Assembly: GCF_949820605.1 (NCBI RefSeq)
Contig: NZ_CATKVU010000006.1
Location: 3,257,431-3,321,430, forward strand
DNA length: 64,000 nt
Direction: 5' to 3'
DNA from: Segatella copri
Lineage (GTDB): Bacteria; Bacteroidota; Bacteroidia; Bacteroidales; Bacteroidaceae
Both the position numbers and the translations under genes were made by a program. The notes under the pieces were generated by a model, which saw only the letters and a list, made by a program, of their open reading frames with translations, was not told where the DNA came from and ran no database searches. The first letter of the stretch is position 1, and every line of letters begins with the position of its first letter. Below are positions 62,201 to 64,000 of the stretch, piece by piece.

Positions 62201-64000
62201 ACACGGCAACGACATCAAGGTGCGTGACAGCGAGGGCATACAGCTTGCCAATGCCAAGATTGACGAAATCCGCAACGGGTTCTCTGAATGGCTGGAGGAG
62301 CAGTCTGACTCCTTTAAGGAACGCTTGACCACAATGTACAACCGGAAGTTCAACTGCTTCGTGCGTCCGAAGTATGACGGTTCTCACCAGACCTTCCCCG
62401 GCTTGGATCTGAAAGCCCTTGGCGGAAAGTATGGTGTCAAGAGTGTGTACCCAAGTCAGAAGGACTGTGTATGGATGCTTTTGCAGAACGGCGGCGGGAT
62501 ATGTGACCACGCCGTAGGTACAGGCAAGACCCTCATCATGTGCATGGCTGCGCATGAGATGAAACGTCTCGGTATAGCTCACAAGCCGATGATTATCGGG
62601 CTGAAAGCCAATGTCGCGGAGATTGCCGTCACCTATCAGACGGCTTATCCCCATGCGAGGATACTCTATGCCTCGGAGAAGGATTTTTCCACCAAGAACC
62701 GTGTCAGCTTCTTCAACAACATCAAGAACAACGACTATGACTGTGTAATCATGTCGCATGACCAGTTCGGGAAGATACCGCAATCGCCAGAACTCCAGCG
62801 GCAGATATTGCAGGCGGAGCTTGATACCGTGGAGGAAAACTTGGAAGTGATACGCACGCAGGGCAAAGACGTGTCACGGGGAATGCTCAAAGGACTGGAA
62901 AAGCGAAAGCAGAATCTGGAGGCAAAGTTGCAGAAGATAGCCTACAGCATCGAGCAGCGCACCGATGATGTGGTGGATTTCCGCATGATGGGCATCGACC
63001 ACTTGTTTGTGGACGAGAGCCACCAGTTCAAGAACCTCATGTTCAACACCAGACACGACCGTGTGGCAGGACTTGGCAACAGCGAGGGAAGCCAGAAGGC
63101 ACTCAACATGCTCTTTGCTATCCGTACCATACAGGAGCGGACAGGCAGAGATCTGGGAGCGACATTCCTGTCGGGAACAACCATCAGTAACTCACTGACT
63201 GAGTTGTATCTGCTTTTCAAGTACCTGCGCCCCAAGGAACTGGAGCGTCAGGACATCCGCTGTTTCGATGCGTGGGCGGCAATCTTCGCCAAGAAAACTA
63301 CCGACTTCGAGTTTAACGTCACCAACAACATCGTACAGAAGGAACGTTTCAGATACTTCATCAAGGTACCGGAGCTTGCTGCTTTCTACAACGAGATAAC
63401 CGACTATCGCACGGCGGAGGCGGTTGGTGTGGACAGACCACAGAAGAACGAGATTCTTCATAACATACCACCGACACCCGAGCAGGAGGACTTCATCCAA
63501 AAGCTGATGGAGTTTGCCAAGACGGGTGATGCCACCATCCTCGGCAGACTGCCATTGTCGGAAACAGAGGAAAAGGCAAAGATGCTCATAGCCACGGACT
63601 ATGCCCGAAAGATGGCTCTCGACATGCGCATGATAGACCCGACTTGTGAGGATCATCCCGACAACAAGGCAAGCCATTGTGCCAAGATGATAGCGGACTA
63701 TTACAAACGCTATGACAATTACAAGGGCACACAGTTCGTATTCTCAGATCTTGGCACATACAGACCTGGGGAATTCAACGTGTATTCTGAAATCAAGCGT
63801 AAGCTGATAGAGGATTATGGAATACCTTCATCTGAAATCCGCTTCATTCAGGAGTGCAAGAACGAGAGGGCAAGAAAGGCGGTGATAGCAGCCATGAACG
63901 AGGGTTCGGTACGAGTATTGTTCGGCTCCACATCTATGTTAGGTACAGGCGTAAATGCACAAAAAAGGTGTGTTGCTATTCATCATTTGGACACACCGTG
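59250..64000 (+). CDS. N6-adenine methylase / SNF2-like helicase fusion (3' end outside window)
   Basis: Open for 1,583 codons from the ATG at 59250 to the window edge. The N-terminal domain is an N6-adenine methyltransferase: [14 protein letters not shown] motif [11 protein letters not shown] (~133) and SNIPFGD (motif IV, ~193). A long Lys/Glu-rich low-complexity segment (~385-640) follows. The C-terminal part is an SF2/SNF2-like helicase: [16 protein letters not shown] (motif I, ~1090), [10 protein letters not shown] (motif II DESH, ~1254), SGTTISNSL (III) and [17 protein letters not shown] (V-VI, ~1560). Such giant proteins are standard in Bacteroidales conjugative elements. They probably protect the element from host restriction or help its replication; direct proof is lacking. 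Confidence 0.9.
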   Translation, partial: MAYNRKQRLNDNIKAIETAFILDREQRTPTARERLLLERYCGFGGLKCILNPARELADAVHWAKSDLELFALTVELHRLIRENSKNESEYKQLMDSLKQSVLTAFYTPSAITEALVDVLKEHQIIPEKVLEPSAGIGAFVDSVLDNNPKADIMAFEKDLLTGKILRHLHPEQKVRIEGFEKIEKPFNDYFDLAISNIPFGDVAVFDPSYTAMKGMRALVTRRIHNYFFVKALDTVRDGGLVAFITSQGVLNAKNNSAARFMMLYHADLVSAIRLPNNLFTENANTEVGSDLIILQKNSQKESLRGDDNLLDTVYNDENRIPTSNYFLEHPERIIHTTAKLDTDPFGKPAMIYTHEDGVEGIAEDLRRMLHEDFKKNLNLNRYLGIEETKAEEVKEVEGTEKIEKTEKMKPSIEEKQNDTVVSLQKQEKPTDDAELSQKSNHQQPPVQMTLFDLWGMEEEKRLTVHATKKKAEVTVGAVAKKVSRKKASPLVKSVNPTFEVVTKPVEKEEKPSLTDAKDQETAQETKPILPGDEPYASISWEENPPINGFYEMMMTMAPEDRVLLRQKAELHRQEQLKALGVEDTLDPKFKPPMEPIEVLKVQIGHGQSKGNEAKEDSKTQSTLEETNHEREQQKEQERKREEQAKKKEDAMKPRPFDEKLESFHREGSMVLDSAKNIGVLKDLTKYGATFMPLDLNMEQKEKAVLYIALRDAYQKLYTYEAEEQTENKQMRESLNVYYDAFFIRFGNLNAKQNVKFILMDASGRDMLSLERVENGQFTKSDIFDHPVSFSLDEVSHVDSPEEALTASLNKFGRIDLPYMTELSDMPEQELTEALKGRIYYNPLIDGYEIADRFIAGNVIEKAERIEEWLKENPDHAIVRESLEALKASIPEPIAFEDLDFNFGERWIPTGVYSAYMSHLFNTQVSIVYSDSMDEYSAKCSMKTMAITDEYMVKGYYRNYDGMSLLKHALHNTCPDMMKSIGEDEHGNDIKVRDSEGIQLANAKIDEIRNGFSEWLEEQSDSFKERLTTMYNRKFNCFVRPKYDGSHQTFPGLDLKALGGKYGVKSVYPSQKDCVWMLLQNGGGICDHAVGTGKTLIMCMAAHEMKRLGIAHKPMIIGLKANVAEIAVTYQTAYPHARILYASEKDFSTKNRVSFFNNIKNNDYDCVIMSHDQFGKIPQSPELQRQILQAELDTVEENLEVIRTQGKDVSRGMLKGLEKRKQNLEAKLQKIAYSIEQRTDDVVDFRMMGIDHLFVDESHQFKNLMFNTRHDRVAGLGNSEGSQKALNMLFAIRTIQERTGRDLGATFLSGTTISNSLTELYLLFKYLRPKELERQDIRCFDAWAAIFAKKTTDFEFNVTNNIVQKERFRYFIKVPELAAFYNEITDYRTAEAVGVDRPQKNEILHNIPPTPEQEDFIQKLMEFAKTGDATILGRLPLSETEEKAKMLIATDYARKMALDMRMIDPTCEDHPDNKASHCAKMIADYYKRYDNYKGTQFVFSDLGTYRPGEFNVYSEIKRKLIEDYGIPSSEIRFIQECKNERARKAVIAAMNEGSVRVLFGSTSMLGTGVNAQKRCVAIHHLDTP

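Noticed and set aside
61713..62783. 356-codon minus-strand frame inside the methylase-helicase gene
   Set aside because: It lies wholly within an intact plus-strand coding region with helicase motifs; no start region or domain supports it.

Overview
The window looks like a chromosome segment of a gut or oral Bacteroidota, most likely a Prevotellaceae member (Prevotella/Segatella type). This rests on SusC/SusD pairs, fimbrillin lipoproteins, BspA-type leucine-rich repeats, type IX secretion (T9SS) tails, a DUF6078-like gene, and Bacteroidota promoters (-7 TAnnTTTG with a -33 TTG/TTTG about 19-20 bp upstream) before many genes. Family names come from reading motifs; no database search was possible.

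Left part (1-28.9 kb). A minus-strand ECF sigma / anti-sigma / TonB-dependent receptor cassette (receptor cut by the window edge) is followed by a complete IS1380-family element with a 5-bp target duplication. Next come a MATE exporter, a small unknown gene and an SF1 helicase. A long minus-strand series follows (19.6 to 8.7 kb): fimbrillin, a large fimbrillin-LRR-BACON-M64 peptidase fusion, a second fimbrillin, two envelope proteins of unknown role, an LRR lipoprotein, a small probable DNA-binding protein and a Hanks-type Ser/Thr kinase. It starts at a clear promoter and may be one surface-adhesion/proteolysis operon with its own kinase. Then come a PfkB kinase and an AspT-type antiporter on divergent promoters, an RluA-type pseudouridine synthase, a TPR-LytS kinase with a LytTR regulator, and an AAA-ATPase/nuclease-like protein.

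Middle (29-50 kb). An IS110-family transposase lies next to a structured non-coding stretch. After a small orphan gene comes a polysaccharide utilisation locus: a membrane-spanning SusR-like regulator, GH31, a T9SS-tailed SusF-like binder, a broken SusC fragment, SusC, SusD, a SusE interrupted by an in-frame amber codon, a clan-D (GH27-like) hydrolase, a FimB/SusE hybrid, GH97, and a decayed remnant of a GH66 (dextranase) gene with pieces of SusF genes. GH31 + GH97 + GH66 remnant + possible isomaltodextranase point to an alpha-1,6-glucan (dextran-like) substrate. The substrate is inferred.

Right part (51-64 kb). This is the integration/excision end of a CTnDOT-like integrative conjugative element: tyrosine recombinase, a RhuM-like DNA-binding protein, four small excisionase-type helix-turn-helix genes, a DUF4099/DUF3945 protein, topoisomerase III (Exc-like), DUF1896, and a giant N6-methylase/SNF2-like helicase running off the window. 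Directly after the topoisomerase gene is a promoter, about 90 nt and a strong terminator, the position and size of the CTnDOT small RNA RteR. Its 12-nt segment TGGATTAAGTGG is perfectly complementary to a motif just before the start codons of DUF1896 and of one helix-turn-helix gene. This possible antisense circuit is the most interesting signal in the window.
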